DNA from: Pirellula sp. SH-Sr6A
GTDB lineage: Bacteria > Planctomycetota > Planctomycetia > Pirellulales > Pirellulaceae
Reading direction: 5' to 3'
DNA: 64,000 nucleotides
Assembly (NCBI RefSeq): GCF_001610875.1
Contig: NZ_CP011272.1
Location: 4,135,988 to 4,199,987, forward strand
How positions within the stretch are numbered: position 1 is the first letter of the stretch; the number at the start of each line of letters is the position of its first letter. The position numbers were made by a program, and so were the translations under genes. Positions 8,671 to 17,343 of the stretch are shown piece by piece. The notes beneath the pieces are model-generated. The model did not search any database. It worked only from the letters and a program-made list of their open reading frames with translations, and was not told the origin of the DNA.

Positions 8671-9504
8671 CTACCGTAAGAAGGAGAATGCGATTTCAGG
8701 GAATTCCTTGAACTCCAACGTATCGGGTGTGGCGTTGTCGGACTTCTTTGTTCCGTCCGAATTCAGGCAAACGATCTTGTCTGTTGCGATCCGCTCTCCG
8801 GTCGACGTGAGGTAGCTATAACCCATATCGAGAGGGGTGTTGAGCCACTTGTTCTTTTTGTAAGCGACCGAGTAATTGATTCGCACGCAGTCGTACCCAA
8901 AGTAAAACCCTCGTTCAAACCCCGTCACCGTGAGCTTCAGAGTCTGGGCACCGAAGCCCTTGAAGGTCGCGGAGTTGATGGTGTCGTTGCGATCGCCGAT
9001 CTGTACGTCCGTCACCGTCGGGGCTTCGTATTGAAAGAAGTCGTAGACGATCACAGGTCTTCGAACGATCAACGGCTCTGGAAATTTGTCCTTTGCCGAA
9101 TTGAGATAGGGTTTTGGTGGCGTGGAGAAGTCTTTGTAAATCACCTCGGGATAGGTCTCGACCTTACCCGAGTATCGTGGGACCCAGGTCGTGGGATCCG
9201 GATTGGATGAAGTAGTTTGATTCTCCGACTCCGTCGACCACTCGCTGTCAACGAACCATGTGAATGGGCTACCTTCGTCCTGTTTGGGATCGAGGCCTAC
9301 GCATACGCATTGTCCGCCAGTCCCGCTGATCGACGAGACCATAACCTGCGGCAACCCAGGTGTTGATAGAACAGCCAGTACTGACTCATTCTTCACATCG
9401 GACAGAACGATGTAGCGATGACGTTCGGTGTACACCATATTCGATCCAGACTTCCGTATGGATCCACCTTTGCCCTTTTGAACTCCTTTAAGTAACGTCG
9501 CCAT
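8671..9504 (-). CDS. Putative distal tail/tail-tip protein
   Basis: 277 aa from the ATG MATLLKGVQK at 9504; an upstream frame to 9588 overlaps the tape-measure end and lacks support. Beta-rich, with a repeated aromatic pattern (YDFFQYEAP, RGFYFGYDCVRINYS). Genes directly after tape measure usually encode distal-tail or tail-tip proteins. Assignment rests on position only. Confidence 0.65.
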   Translation of the reverse strand: MATLLKGVQKGKGGSIRKSGSNMVYTERHRYIVLSDVKNESVLAVLSTPGLPQVMVSSISGTGGQCVCVGLDPKQDEGSPFTWFVDSEWSTESENQTTSSNPDPTTWVPRYSGKVETYPEVIYKDFSTPPKPYLNSAKDKFPEPLIVRRPVIVYDFFQYEAPTVTDVQIGDRNDTINSATFKGFGAQTLKLTVTGFERGFYFGYDCVRINYSVAYKKNKWLNTPLDMGYSYLTSTGERIATDKIVCLNSDGTKKSDNATPDTLEFKEFPEIAFSFLR

Positions 9505-9544
9505 TATCTTGCCCTTCCAACTGTTACGCCTGATTGCACGACAC

Positions 9545-11764
9545 TCAGTAAGCATTGCGTAGCACATCGACGGAAGCCTCTGTTGCACGCTTTATCGCGA
9601 TCTGTTCCGACTTCGTGCTGTTCTCGCGATCGAGGAGTATTTTGTAAGCCTCGACCGATCCTGCTTGAGCACTGACAGCCCCCTTGTAGTCGGGCATATC
9701 CTTCTTCCCCGCTTCGAGAGCGGCTTTCCGGAAGGTGTCCGAGCTGATCAACCCCTGCTGCCGCATGCCCATCAGTTCACGCATCGTCTCTCGCAATTGA
9801 GAGGCGGGGTTATACTGCTTGTTGAGGTCCGAAGCTTTCGACTCTAATCGTTGACGCTCCTCGTTTTGCTTCTTGAGGGCATTTGCTTGATCGGCCAACG
9901 CGTCAATTCGAGAGAAGTTGAACATGCCATGTTCACGTAACTCTGAATGCAGCGCGACACGTTCGCGAATTTCTTGCTCACGTTCCTCGGCCTGCTTCGC
10001 TGACATCGAGCCAAGAATCTTTTGAATCTCAATTTCCTGACGATAGGCGTCGAAACGCTTCTTCACGGCCGATTCGGATTGCTGGGCAGCTCGCTGTCGC
10101 TCGTCTGCCTGTCGCTTCTGTTCTTTCGTCAGCTCGGCTTCGGCCGCCTCCGCTTCTTTGGCCTTCTGCTTCTGTTCTTCGTAAGCAGCGAATTGACTCT
10201 CGTTGTTGGTAAGATTCTTTTCCTTCTTGGATGCGGAATCGGCAGCCTCATCGCGGGCCTTTTGGATCGCCTCGATGTTCTTGCGTCCCGTGTTGAAGGT
10301 GAAGGCAGATTCAATATCCTTCCCGACTTCCGACCAGTTCAGGGTGACGATGTTATGCATCGTCGATTGGACCACGGTCACGAGTTCGTAGACATCGTAG
10401 AGCACTCCCGCAAAGTAGGCTGTGTTGTCGATTATGCTGGGCAGATAGTCGAGGTAGCCGCTGAAACTGATCACCCCCTGGCCGATCTGTTCGTAGATCA
10501 CCTGCAGTACCGGTGAGGACTCCGCCGCGATTTGCCGCCATGCACCCGTCGCAATCATTTCGAGTCGACCCCAGGCATCGTTCGCGGCTCCCACTTGTTC
10601 CGCTTGCGCGTTACTCAGATTGACACCCGTCCGATCGGCCCAGTCTGCCATATCGCGTAAGGCGTCTGGGCCATCGCGAAGGCTCGAGACCAGAGCAGCA
10701 CCCTGTTTCCCAAACAACTCATACGCGAGTACCAATTGGTCGGTCGGATTCTGCAGGTCCTGGGTTTTCGCCATGATCTCTTCCATGGCTTTGGCTGGGC
10801 CCATCTTTAAAAGCTCGCCCGCGTTGAGTCCGGCAGCCGAGAGCTTGTCGAATAGTTCTCCCGATTGTTTGCTCGCGGCGTCAGACAGCCCGACGGTCAT
10901 CTTCTGGATCGCGTTGTCAATCGAAGCGGGATCCATTCCCGAAGTCTCAGCGAGCGAGAGTCGCATCGTTGAAAGGTCGCGAAACGACATGCCCAGTTTG
11001 CTCGCAGAGTCTGCGATCTCATCGACGACGGCCATTTGTGCACTGACGTTGCTCCAGGCGATTGCCATTCCGGCGATCCCTGCGACGGCGATGCCCACAC
11101 CAGCTGCCACGGCGGCCGCACCGGCCGCACCCAATGCGGTGGCGGCACGAGATGCACCACCGGCCGCCGTCCAAGTACTCCGATACGTCGCAGTCTTTAC
11201 GAGTGCCTCATCGATTGATCTCTCGTAGGCTTTCTGAGCTTCTGGGGATCGCCCCTGCCCAACTTCAAAAGGTTTCAGGGAATTGTTTTGAGAAGTTGGA
11301 CGCGGTATCAATCCGCGTCCCGCTCCAATTTTGGGCGCACCGGTGTTGATCACGGTGAAGTCGACGTCGATGATGTCGTCTGCTGCATCGGCTGCTCTTT
11401 CAAGCTCCGTCCTCATCACCTTGATTTCTTGGACAGCATCCTTGGATTTAGACTTAACGCCCTCCAGAGCTTTTTCGATGCGAGCTGCTCCAGCTGCATG
11501 CCGTGCGGCAAATACCGCATTAAGTGCTTGTGCAGTCGCTTGGAACACTTGAATCCCGGCCGATACTCCGGGGATCGCACCTAGCATGTCCGTAATACCG
11601 GCGGTGACTGCCACGGTGATCGGTTCGAATGAGGACATGCTGGATGAGAGAGAATCGAATTCTCTCTTTACCGCGCGCGTTTCGTTGATCGAATCGCGAA
11701 GAGCCGAGTCCGCTTGCTGGGTCTTTGCACCTAGCACGATATCTAGCGTTTCAACGACTGCCAT
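9545..11764 (-). CDS. Tail tape measure protein
   Basis: 739 aa. Long helical protein: N-terminal coiled region (about 1-130), a hydrophobic Ala/Gly segment (about 215-245, AAGVGIAVAGIAGMAIAWS), a conserved-looking middle (about 270-400, MSFRDLSTMRLSLAETSGM, ELFGKQGAALVSSLRDG) and a charged coiled coil (about 530-640). This is the usual plan of tape measure proteins, which set tail length and span the inner membrane during DNA entry. At about 0.15 nm per residue a tail near 110 nm is expected. It starts 1 base after the gp10-like gene. Confidence 0.9.
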   Translation of the reverse strand: MAVVETLDIVLGAKTQQADSALRDSINETRAVKREFDSLSSSMSSFEPITVAVTAGITDMLGAIPGVSAGIQVFQATAQALNAVFAARHAAGAARIEKALEGVKSKSKDAVQEIKVMRTELERAADAADDIIDVDFTVINTGAPKIGAGRGLIPRPTSQNNSLKPFEVGQGRSPEAQKAYERSIDEALVKTATYRSTWTAAGGASRAATALGAAGAAAVAAGVGIAVAGIAGMAIAWSNVSAQMAVVDEIADSASKLGMSFRDLSTMRLSLAETSGMDPASIDNAIQKMTVGLSDAASKQSGELFDKLSAAGLNAGELLKMGPAKAMEEIMAKTQDLQNPTDQLVLAYELFGKQGAALVSSLRDGPDALRDMADWADRTGVNLSNAQAEQVGAANDAWGRLEMIATGAWRQIAAESSPVLQVIYEQIGQGVISFSGYLDYLPSIIDNTAYFAGVLYDVYELVTVVQSTMHNIVTLNWSEVGKDIESAFTFNTGRKNIEAIQKARDEAADSASKKEKNLTNNESQFAAYEEQKQKAKEAEAAEAELTKEQKRQADERQRAAQQSESAVKKRFDAYRQEIEIQKILGSMSAKQAEEREQEIRERVALHSELREHGMFNFSRIDALADQANALKKQNEERQRLESKASDLNKQYNPASQLRETMRELMGMRQQGLISSDTFRKAALEAGKKDMPDYKGAVSAQAGSVEAYKILLDRENSTKSEQIAIKRATEASVDVLRNAY

Positions 11765-12364
11765 CTAGGTCCTCGCGATCGATCGAATGTAGGTGCGAAT
11801 GGAGTCGGAATAGAGCTTCAATGCCTGGCTCTTCGTGCTCCGCGCCGCTCGCCGCAAAAACTCTTTGGCTGGGATCTGTCGCCGGATGGCTATCTTTTGT
11901 CGAGCAGCTCGGCGAGCTCCCTCGCTCGCGAAGTAATTCTCCTGCCGAGCTCGGAAGTCTGAACCACGCTTCTTCAATCCCTTGGCCGCTCGGGATTCGC
12001 GTCGGAGTTGGTTCGCTATTCGGCGAGCGACAGCGTTGAGCTCCCCCCGACGGCTGCCGGTCTTCCATCCCCACTCTTGGAAAGCCGCATAAAACGTCTT
12101 GCCACTGAATTGGTTATCGCTCTTGGCGGTGGTGACTCGTGCCCCGATGCGACTCCTCGATCGCTTGATCGCTCGAATCTTGATCGATCGCTGGAGCCTG
12201 CCAGATCGTTTCGGGGCGTTCGCACGTGCGGCAGCCAACGTGGGTTGAAGAGCGGGCCTCGCCGCTTTGCGAATTGCTTCCTTTGCTTGTTTGCTTGTGA
12301 GCTCCTCAAGCTTTCTGTTGAGTTCTTCGGATCCGGTCAGAACCATCGTGATTTTGCGAGGCAT
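11765..12364 (-). CDS. HK97 gp10-like head-tail protein
   Basis: 199 aa, very basic. The N-terminal half fits the HK97 gp10 family (ELNRKLEELTSKQAKEAIRK, APKRSGRLQRSI, FYAAFQEWGWKTGSRR). The C-terminal half is a long Arg/Lys-rich helix. In most siphophages this gene sits next to head closure, before the tail tube; here it lies after the tail chaperone, directly before tape measure. Confidence 0.8.
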   Translation of the reverse strand: MPRKITMVLTGSEELNRKLEELTSKQAKEAIRKAARPALQPTLAAARANAPKRSGRLQRSIKIRAIKRSRSRIGARVTTAKSDNQFSGKTFYAAFQEWGWKTGSRRGELNAVARRIANQLRRESRAAKGLKKRGSDFRARQENYFASEGARRAARQKIAIRRQIPAKEFLRRAARSTKSQALKLYSDSIRTYIRSIART

Positions 12365-12392
12365 GCTCTTGTCTTGATGATCGTAAACACGA

Positions 12393-12441
12393 AAGCCGTC
12401 CCTCTAGTCTCGCCCTGAGTAAGTGTTGACATAGAGAGACG
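12393..12441. other. Imperfect inverted repeat between tail genes
   Basis: GCCGTCCCTCT at the left and AGAGAGACGGC at the right pair over 11 positions with one mismatch and a loop of about 27 bases. It sits between the frameshifted chaperone and the gp10-like gene. No T run, so it is not a standard terminator. Confidence 0.3.
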
Positions 12442-12467
12442 GCCTCCAAGGAGTCTGAGTAGGAATC

Positions 12468-12481
12468 GTTTCCGCGGAAAC
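12468..12481. promoter_or_regulatory. parS-like palindrome 1
   Basis: GTTTCCGCGGAAAC, a perfect 14-bp palindrome. It lies at the 3' end of the frameshift-extended chaperone gene. See the ParB-like protein at 32654-34342 and the sites at 14774, 23384, 28217 and 38525. Confidence 0.6.
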
Positions 12482-12774
12482 TAAATCCCTGAAGCCTCGC
12501 AGATATCATCGAAGTCATCGTCGGAGGCCTCGGGGGTAGCCTCATACTGAAACTGCGATGGCTCCAGCCCGAGCGGCGATATGGACGCCGCATGCAGATC
12601 CAGTCGATCGAGTCCTAGGAACTCGAGCTGACAGAGGTCTCGGAGCTCTGCGTATTCGGCTGCACTGATGCAGCTGAGCCACGCGGTCCGCGACGGGAAG
12701 CCGAGGTAGAGGGCTGTTCGCCACTGCCATCTTCGCTCTTCGCCTGCGGGGCTCCCGCTACGGTGCTTTTTTTT
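12481..12774 (-). CDS. Tail assembly chaperone, -1 frameshift extension (gpT-like)
   Basis: Reading continues in the -1 frame after the A8 slippery run. The frame has no stop until TAG at 12481-12483. The added part begins about KHRSGSPAGEERRW and contains WQWRTALYLGFPSRTAW and a long acidic tail (DDDFDDICEASGI), the pattern of the T-like part of lambda-type G/GT chaperones. No start codon is needed: it is expected only as a fusion to the 12615-13175 product. Confidence 0.75.
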   Translation of the reverse strand, partial: KKKHRSGSPAGEERRWQWRTALYLGFPSRTAWLSCISAAEYAELRDLCQLEFLGLDRLDLHAASISPLGLEPSQFQYEATPEASDDDFDDICEASGI

Positions 12775-13175
12775 AATTCCTCATCGAGACCGTAGATTCG
12801 ATTCGCGCCGTTGCAGACTGTGAACAATCGGCCGATGATTTTGTTACCGGTCTCCGCGACATAGGAGACCAACTGGTCGAGTGTGTCGTCATCGGTCGCA
12901 CTCCGTTCGTTCTTATCATCGCACAGGCAATATGCCACGACGAAGGATCGATACAGGTCTCGGGAGTCCTTGTCTGAGATCTCGTTGCGTTTCAAGAACG
13001 ACGAATAAGCGTCATCCATTCGATCCTTTTCAACGGCGGTCAAGGTCGCGATATAGAAGAGCGTTGGCTCACCCGGCTTGAACAAATGTTGCAGCTCAGG
13101 TACCGCCACCGGATTTGCTCGGACGGCGGTTTCGCGGTTCTGTCGAAGTTTGGTTAGGTAATCCATGGCTTTCAA
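12615..13175 (-). CDS. Tail assembly chaperone, short form (gpG-like)
   Basis: 186 aa in frame 0. The helical domain covers about residues 5-140 (YIATLTAVEKDRMDDAYSSF, RDLYRSFVVAYCLCDDKNER). The C-terminal 45 residues in frame 0 are a Ser/Gly/Pro-rich low-complexity tail, as expected for sequence kept open while the other frame is selected. It lies between tail tube and tape measure, the standard place for this chaperone pair, which coats the tape measure during tail assembly. Confidence 0.8.
   Translation of the reverse strand: MKAMDYLTKLRQNRETAVRANPVAVPELQHLFKPGEPTLFYIATLTAVEKDRMDDAYSSFLKRNEISDKDSRDLYRSFVVAYCLCDDKNERSATDDDTLDQLVSYVAETGNKIIGRLFTVCNGANRIYGLDEELKKSTVAGAPQAKSEDGSGEQPSTSASRRGPRGSAASVQPNTQSSETSVSSSS
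12765..12776 (-). promoter_or_regulatory. -1 ribosomal frameshift site
   Basis: The minus strand reads TTAAAAAAAAGC in codons TTA AAA AAA AGC; the A8 run allows both tRNA-Lys to slip back by one. Within 25 bases downstream a GC-rich stretch (GTAGCGGGAGCCCCGC) could form a stimulatory hairpin. Slipping gives the extended chaperone ending at 12481. Confidence 0.75.
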
Positions 13176-13195
13176 GTGTTGGTTGAAGTGTGAAA

Positions 13196-13657
13196 TTAAA
13201 CCCCAGTAGTTGCGCGTACCGGTTTCGCGGTAACCTTCGCTTCGATTTCCACCTTGATACCTTCGGTGCGTTTGACGCCACTTGGCGCAATCTTGTTGAT
13301 TCGGCAGGTATAAGTGATGGTGTTGTAGGTCCAGGTAGACGCCGCGGGGGCAGTTCCTGTTCCGGTTCGACGGTACGAGACAACGATCGTCGCCTCGCGT
13401 TCGTTGATGTCGTCATTGTCAAAGAAGTCTTCGATTGCTTTATCGCCCGCATCGTCGGGGTCGTACATACCGACCAGTTTTAAACTACCGTAGTCTGGTG
13501 GGTCATGGTCGAGAGAGTCGACAGCATCGTCCTCCATGGTGGTGACATCCGTAAGTCCCCGCGAACGCTCTGGAGGTGTGAACTCCTCGAAGAACTCAAA
13601 GACTACTCCATTAATCGAGACCCGCGTTCCTGCTCCAAGCTTCTTCTTCTTTGGCAT
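13196..13657 (-). CDS. Major tail (tube) protein
   Basis: 153 aa, beta-rich, with features of siphophage tube subunits: an early ING-V-F-F-E-EFTPPERSRG stretch, SLKLVGMYDPDDAGDKAIEDFFD, then a closing beta region (VKVEIEAKVTAKP-like end). The tube polymer forms around the tape measure. Its place between tail completion and chaperone genes supports the call. Confidence 0.8.
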   Translation of the reverse strand: MPKKKKLGAGTRVSINGVVFEFFEEFTPPERSRGLTDVTTMEDDAVDSLDHDPPDYGSLKLVGMYDPDDAGDKAIEDFFDNDDINEREATIVVSYRRTGTGTAPAASTWTYNTITYTCRINKIAPSGVKRTEGIKVEIEAKVTAKPVRATTGV

Positions 13658-14062
13658 TTAGTCACCTACATAAAGCGTTAGCACGAATGCGTGCATACAA
13701 AGGGCGGAATCACCGTTGCCGGATTCAAACGCATATTCGTCATCTACCTCGTCGAGGTCGCTCGTTGCGACGGTCATGGAAGGTAGTGCGATTCCATCGA
13801 ATTGAAGTGCATCAATCACGGCAGTGACCAATTGGTCATCGAATGTTTTGGTTACGATCTCGACCACATATCGATCCCTCAGAATCCCATCGCTGTCCAT
13901 GAGGTCATCGGTGTTCGATCCTCGGCGAGCGAACCATATATGCGGATAGGTCGATGATTGGGGAATCTGTTGGTAATGGATTCTCCCCGCAATCTTCTGG
14001 TGAATCTCGGGAATCGATTTCAATCGTTCGCGGATGAGGTCGGGTAGGGTCGCGTGGCTCAT
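13658..14062 (-). CDS. Tail completion/terminator protein (DUF3168, gp17-like)
   Basis: 134 aa. PDLIRERLKSIPEIHQKIAGRIHYQQIPQ near the start and a beta-sheet end (ALCMHAFVLTLYV) match DUF3168-type proteins, which cap the tail tube and join it to the head. It overlaps the head-closure gene by 4 bases and is followed at once by the tube gene. Confidence 0.75.
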   Translation of the reverse strand: MSHATLPDLIRERLKSIPEIHQKIAGRIHYQQIPQSSTYPHIWFARRGSNTDDLMDSDGILRDRYVVEIVTKTFDDQLVTAVIDALQFDGIALPSMTVATSDLDEVDDEYAFESGNGDSALCMHAFVLTLYVGD

Positions 14063-14385
14063 CCTTGCAGGACCTCCGCACAGAGTATCTCTTGCTCGGT
14101 TTCGATCTCGTTATAAGTCTGGGACAACACGTTCAAGATCCGTCCGCGAAACAGAATGCGGTCTTTAAAGTTGGCTGCGCTTCGTCGGGTGGTAATTCTC
14201 GTCGTCACTTCAGCAACGATCTGACGATATCGTTCGAGTTCGCGCCCGCTAAGATCTTCGACCAACGCAGGGTGCCCAGAGGCGATTGTTTTCCAGTCCC
14301 CTTGTTCGTGACCTAAGTCATCGTAGTTTTGTTCACGTCGCTGTATCGTGATTCGATGGCGAAGCCTACCCGCCCTCATTCGCAC
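14059..14385 (-). CDS. Head closure/head-tail adaptor protein
   Basis: 108 aa. MRAGRLRHRITIQRR at the start and RILNVLSQTYNEIETEQEILC at the end are typical of the phage head-tail joining family (SPP1 gp16/HK97-type). It seals the connector after packaging. It overlaps the neighbours on both sides (10 and 4 bases). Confidence 0.85.
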   Translation of the reverse strand: MRMRAGRLRHRITIQRREQNYDDLGHEQGDWKTIASGHPALVEDLSGRELERYRQIVAEVTTRITTRRSAANFKDRILFRGRILNVLSQTYNEIETEQEILCAEVLQG

Positions 14386-14978
14386 ACCTCTCCGGCCGTG
14401 TAGTCTTCCGCGGGTCTCAATTGCTCGAGCATTGCGACGGTTCCGTGTTCAATCTCTTTCGAGATCGTTCCAATGAGCACGGTCTCGCGGTTTTCGTACC
14501 AGTGCGAAGTGAGCATCAGAGCAGCTCGCGTCAACGTTTTGGGTACTTTTTCAACCTCGCTCCAACCCGCAGTGAAGGTAATGCTCACCGCGTTTGGGGT
14601 AGCTCGAGTACTTGGGAAGCACTCATGGTCCTTGAGTCGGAGGCTGAATCGGCCGTTGTCCGCCGGTTGTACTATCTTGTCGAGTTCGATCGACTGCACG
14701 GCACCGGTCGGATCCACATACTGCACGCTCGCAACCTCTTTTACAGGCCATACGGGCAGATCGATCGATCCTCGTTTCCGCGGAAACCGATCGAGCGTCA
14801 TCCGATAATCTGCCATCGCGATGCAACATCCTAAATACTCCTCGATGTATTCGTGGGCTGATTCGATTGCTTCGATGATCCAATCGTCTTCGGTTGTATC
14901 GGGAATTCGCGAATTGCGTCTAACACGTTCGGGAGTGACCACCCAAAACGTGTTTTCGGAAATTCTCGCGATGCGCAT
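14376..14978 (-). CDS. gp6-like head-tail connector
   Basis: About 200 aa from the ATG at 14978, which has AGGGA 9 bases upstream and puts the domain start (FWVVTPERV) near the N-terminus as in the family. An ATG at 15047 would add 23 residues but has no ribosome site. TEDDWIIEAIESAHEYIEEYL and the later SITFTAGW followed by LTSHWYENRE are characteristic of HK97 gp6-type connectors, which form the ring under the portal. The 14774 palindrome lies within this gene. Confidence 0.8.
   Translation of the reverse strand: MRIARISENTFWVVTPERVRRNSRIPDTTEDDWIIEAIESAHEYIEEYLGCCIAMADYRMTLDRFPRKRGSIDLPVWPVKEVASVQYVDPTGAVQSIELDKIVQPADNGRFSLRLKDHECFPSTRATPNAVSITFTAGWSEVEKVPKTLTRAALMLTSHWYENRETVLIGTISKEIEHGTVAMLEQLRPAEDYTAGEVCE
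14774..14787. promoter_or_regulatory. parS-like palindrome 2
   Basis: GTTTCCGCGGAAAC, perfect palindrome, inside the gp6-like connector gene where it must also serve as codons. Confidence 0.6.
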
Positions 14979-15238
14979 TCGTAGGCTTCCCTGTACATCC
15001 AAAGGTCTCGAAACAATCGCTTCGTTGCGAAGCTGAACAACACCCATCGTCTAGATGCTGTGGCGAGGAGGTGGTGATCGCATTCCAACTCCATAACCCC
15101 GAGCCTTGGCTTGGCTCTCGCGATCGGGGACCGAAGCAATTCGATGGTGAAGTCACGTCGAAATCGCTTCGAGAGATCGAACCAACTGAGGTAGATGTCT
15201 CCGAAGGACTCTTCTTCCAAGTCCTCCGGATCCAGCAA
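14831..15238 (-). CDS. Hypothetical phage protein, end uncertain
   Basis: The open frame starts 6 bases after the preceding stop. About 65 residues look natural (LSWFDLSKRFRRDFTIELLRS). The remaining part overlaps the connector gene and looks like an out-of-frame reading. In the +1 frame a TAG lies at 15051-15053, just before the connector ATG at 15047, so a one-base error or lost frame could have lengthened it. I trust the start, not the end. Confidence 0.45.
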   Translation of the reverse strand: MLDPEDLEEESFGDIYLSWFDLSKRFRRDFTIELLRSPIARAKPRLGVMELECDHHLLATASRRWVLFSFATKRLFRDLWMYREAYECASREFPKTRFGWSLPNVLDAIREFPIQPKTIGSSKQSNQPTNTSRSI

Positions 15239-15243
15239 ACACG

Positions 15244-15591
15244 TTAGTTCCTTCGGCGACGTCCATTGGATGGCTGTGATGGTTGTGTTTCCGATTCGAG
15301 TTTCGAATTGACTTCATCGTCCGAGTTCGAGTCTCCACCGTCTTCGGACGATTCGGTTTCTAGGTCGGACTCGTCGGTCCGTTCCGAGCCAGGTTCTTCA
15401 ATCGCCACCGTTACTGGCAGTCGAAAGACCGTTTCCAACTGCAATTCAGTCGGTTCGGATTTGAGTAGTCGACGGGCCTGACCCGAGTCAACAAGCCTTT
15501 CAGCTTCCTCGTCGGTACATTCCAAAAGTTGGTTGGGGATGATGGTAAAATCGGTCCCACCCAACGATGCGAGCACAATCACATGAGCCAT
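15244..15591 (-). CDS. Small protein behind the capsid gene
   Basis: 115 aa from the ATG MAHVIVLASLGG at 15591. The N-terminal part reads like a small beta/alpha fold (FTIIPNQLLECTDEEAERLVDSGQARRL), similar to short capsid-adjacent proteins of many siphophages. The C-terminal 55 residues are acidic and Ser-rich low complexity ending RRRRN. Not firmly recognised. Confidence 0.65.
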   Translation of the reverse strand: MAHVIVLASLGGTDFTIIPNQLLECTDEEAERLVDSGQARRLLKSEPTELQLETVFRLPVTVAIEEPGSERTDESDLETESSEDGGDSNSDDEVNSKLESETQPSQPSNGRRRRN

Positions 15592-15667
15592 AAAGATTGA
15601 TCCTAGAAAATGCTCGATCGGGGCGAGTCGATCGAGCACGAAGGGAGACTTGAAACGCAAACGATGA

Positions 15668-17143
15668 TTAAGCTTGGGTGAGCTTCTTCACTGGGCATGG
15701 GGCGTCAGCGGTCCAGCGCTGCAATCGTCCATCCATGGCCTGGTACCCCATGAACCCAACTTGCATTGTCTCCGCGAAGCGTTCAATGAGCTTCTTGATA
15801 ACGATGTTCCCGACTTCTCGAACCTTGTAGTATCGGAAGTCTCCGTAGAGCATCGTTATTTGTGTGGTAGCGATCGTACTAGCCATGTACTGGTTGTAAA
15901 TGATCGCTTGGCCGTTCAGAGTGTCTGGGACTCCATCCTTCAATCCGGATGCCCAAAGATATCGGCCTTGGGTATCCTTCAGCAGCCGCAAAGCTTGAAT
16001 CACAATATCGTGGGCCATGTACATGCCATTCCCTCGATACGTTGGATCCACAGCATGCTGCAGTTTGACCGTGTCGTCTGCGCCAATGGCGGCGGCGAGT
16101 GCGGCCGTTACTCCAGCTGCAGCCTGTGTCACGACCCCTCCTGGCTGGGTGGTTCCGTTGCCCAACGTTGCGCGACGCAACTTGATGCGTCCTAGTCTCT
16201 CTCCAATCATGCTCCCCACAATCAGATCAATTCGGGGCAGGGAATCACGACTGAGTTGTTCGGAAACCTTGATGAAGTTCGAGGTGAAGTCGTAGGCTTT
16301 TAGAGAGAGTTGCTGTAGGACGGCATCTGGTTGAGCCAGCGCGTTGATGTCCTGGGCCTCGTTGATCTGAGTCCCTTCGTTCGCTGTGTCATCACCAATC
16401 GGCCACTTGATCTCCTCGCCCGTTTCGGTTCGCATCAAATCCACATATGCGAAGAATGGACTCGTTGCCAACATCGCCAATTCAATCGAATTGATGAAGG
16501 TGATTGGGACCAATTCAGAACCGGTCCCGACCCCACCCTTGCTCATGCTCCGGTGTTCTTCTTCGAGCCGATCTTCAAGAAGGGCGTGGTTTGTGAGCCT
16601 TGCAGCCCGTTGAAGCCGTTTGTGCTTTTCGGTGTCGAGCAATTGGCAACGGATGGATGGACGGCTAGGTTCTACTTCGAGTCGCTGGCACGCCGAACGC
16701 ATATCGCGATCAATCAGATCGGGATTGATGTGCGAGACGATGAAGGCCCGCATGAACTGCCGCTGGTCCGCTTGACGTTGAGCAAAAGCACGAGCCTCCT
16801 CGCGATCCTCGAAATCCTCACCGTAAGCTCGACCGGTGGCCGGGTTGGTGTCATCGAGTCCAGGCTTTTGTTTTCCGTGTTGAGTCGAACGTCCTTCCCA
16901 CTCGTTGATCTCGGTGATGCGGTTATTGATCGACTCGTCATCCTCGAGCGACTTCAGTTCATTCTTCAAGGAATCGTATTCGGCGTTGACCTTATCCCAC
17001 GCGGATCGCGTTTCATCAGGCCAGAGACTGACTGCTGGATCTTTCTCGGAAGCCTTTTTTCGCTCGTTATACGCCGAGCCTTGTTTCTTGATCTCTGCCG
17101 CAAGCTCAGCAGCCTTCTTACGCTTCTCTGCAATTACACTCAT
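15668..17143 (-). CDS. Major capsid protein, HK97 fold
   Basis: 491 aa from MSVIAEKRK at 17143. The N-terminal 130 residues are a coiled-coil scaffold-like (delta) domain (AAELAAEIKKQG, YDSLKNELKSLED), normally removed by the prohead protease. The capsid domain follows: ATSPFFAYVDLMRTETG, KVSEQLSRDS, RATLGNGTTQPGGVV, LWASGLKDGVPDTLNGQ, ITMLYGDFRYYKV. These are standard HK97-family landmarks. The protease gene is at 22394-23047, unusually separated from this gene by fibre-like genes. Confidence 0.93.
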   Translation of the reverse strand: MSVIAEKRKKAAELAAEIKKQGSAYNERKKASEKDPAVSLWPDETRSAWDKVNAEYDSLKNELKSLEDDESINNRITEINEWEGRSTQHGKQKPGLDDTNPATGRAYGEDFEDREEARAFAQRQADQRQFMRAFIVSHINPDLIDRDMRSACQRLEVEPSRPSIRCQLLDTEKHKRLQRAARLTNHALLEDRLEEEHRSMSKGGVGTGSELVPITFINSIELAMLATSPFFAYVDLMRTETGEEIKWPIGDDTANEGTQINEAQDINALAQPDAVLQQLSLKAYDFTSNFIKVSEQLSRDSLPRIDLIVGSMIGERLGRIKLRRATLGNGTTQPGGVVTQAAAGVTAALAAAIGADDTVKLQHAVDPTYRGNGMYMAHDIVIQALRLLKDTQGRYLWASGLKDGVPDTLNGQAIIYNQYMASTIATTQITMLYGDFRYYKVREVGNIVIKKLIERFAETMQVGFMGYQAMDGRLQRWTADAPCPVKKLTQA

Positions 17144-17343
17144 TGTCTTACCTCGGAATGTCGGACCCACTATGAATTGACGGTGCAAGCCTTACCGGCT
17201 GCGATTGCTGCCCACCGTCGCGTATGAACGCTGGCAAAAGTGAGATAGTCCAACGTGCCAGCGTCTAGACGTCTGGCCCGTGAGAGTCACTGGGCAAATT
17301 CCGGGGACAATATACAGGCACAAAATTTACGGTTGCAAAGTAC

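Noticed and set aside
10022-11584. Several open frames on the plus strand
   Set aside because: Antisense to the tape measure gene; Leu/Ser-rich shadows of helical coding sequence.
16331-17227. 298-aa open frame on the plus strand
   Set aside because: Antisense to the major capsid gene; no domain and no ribosome site.
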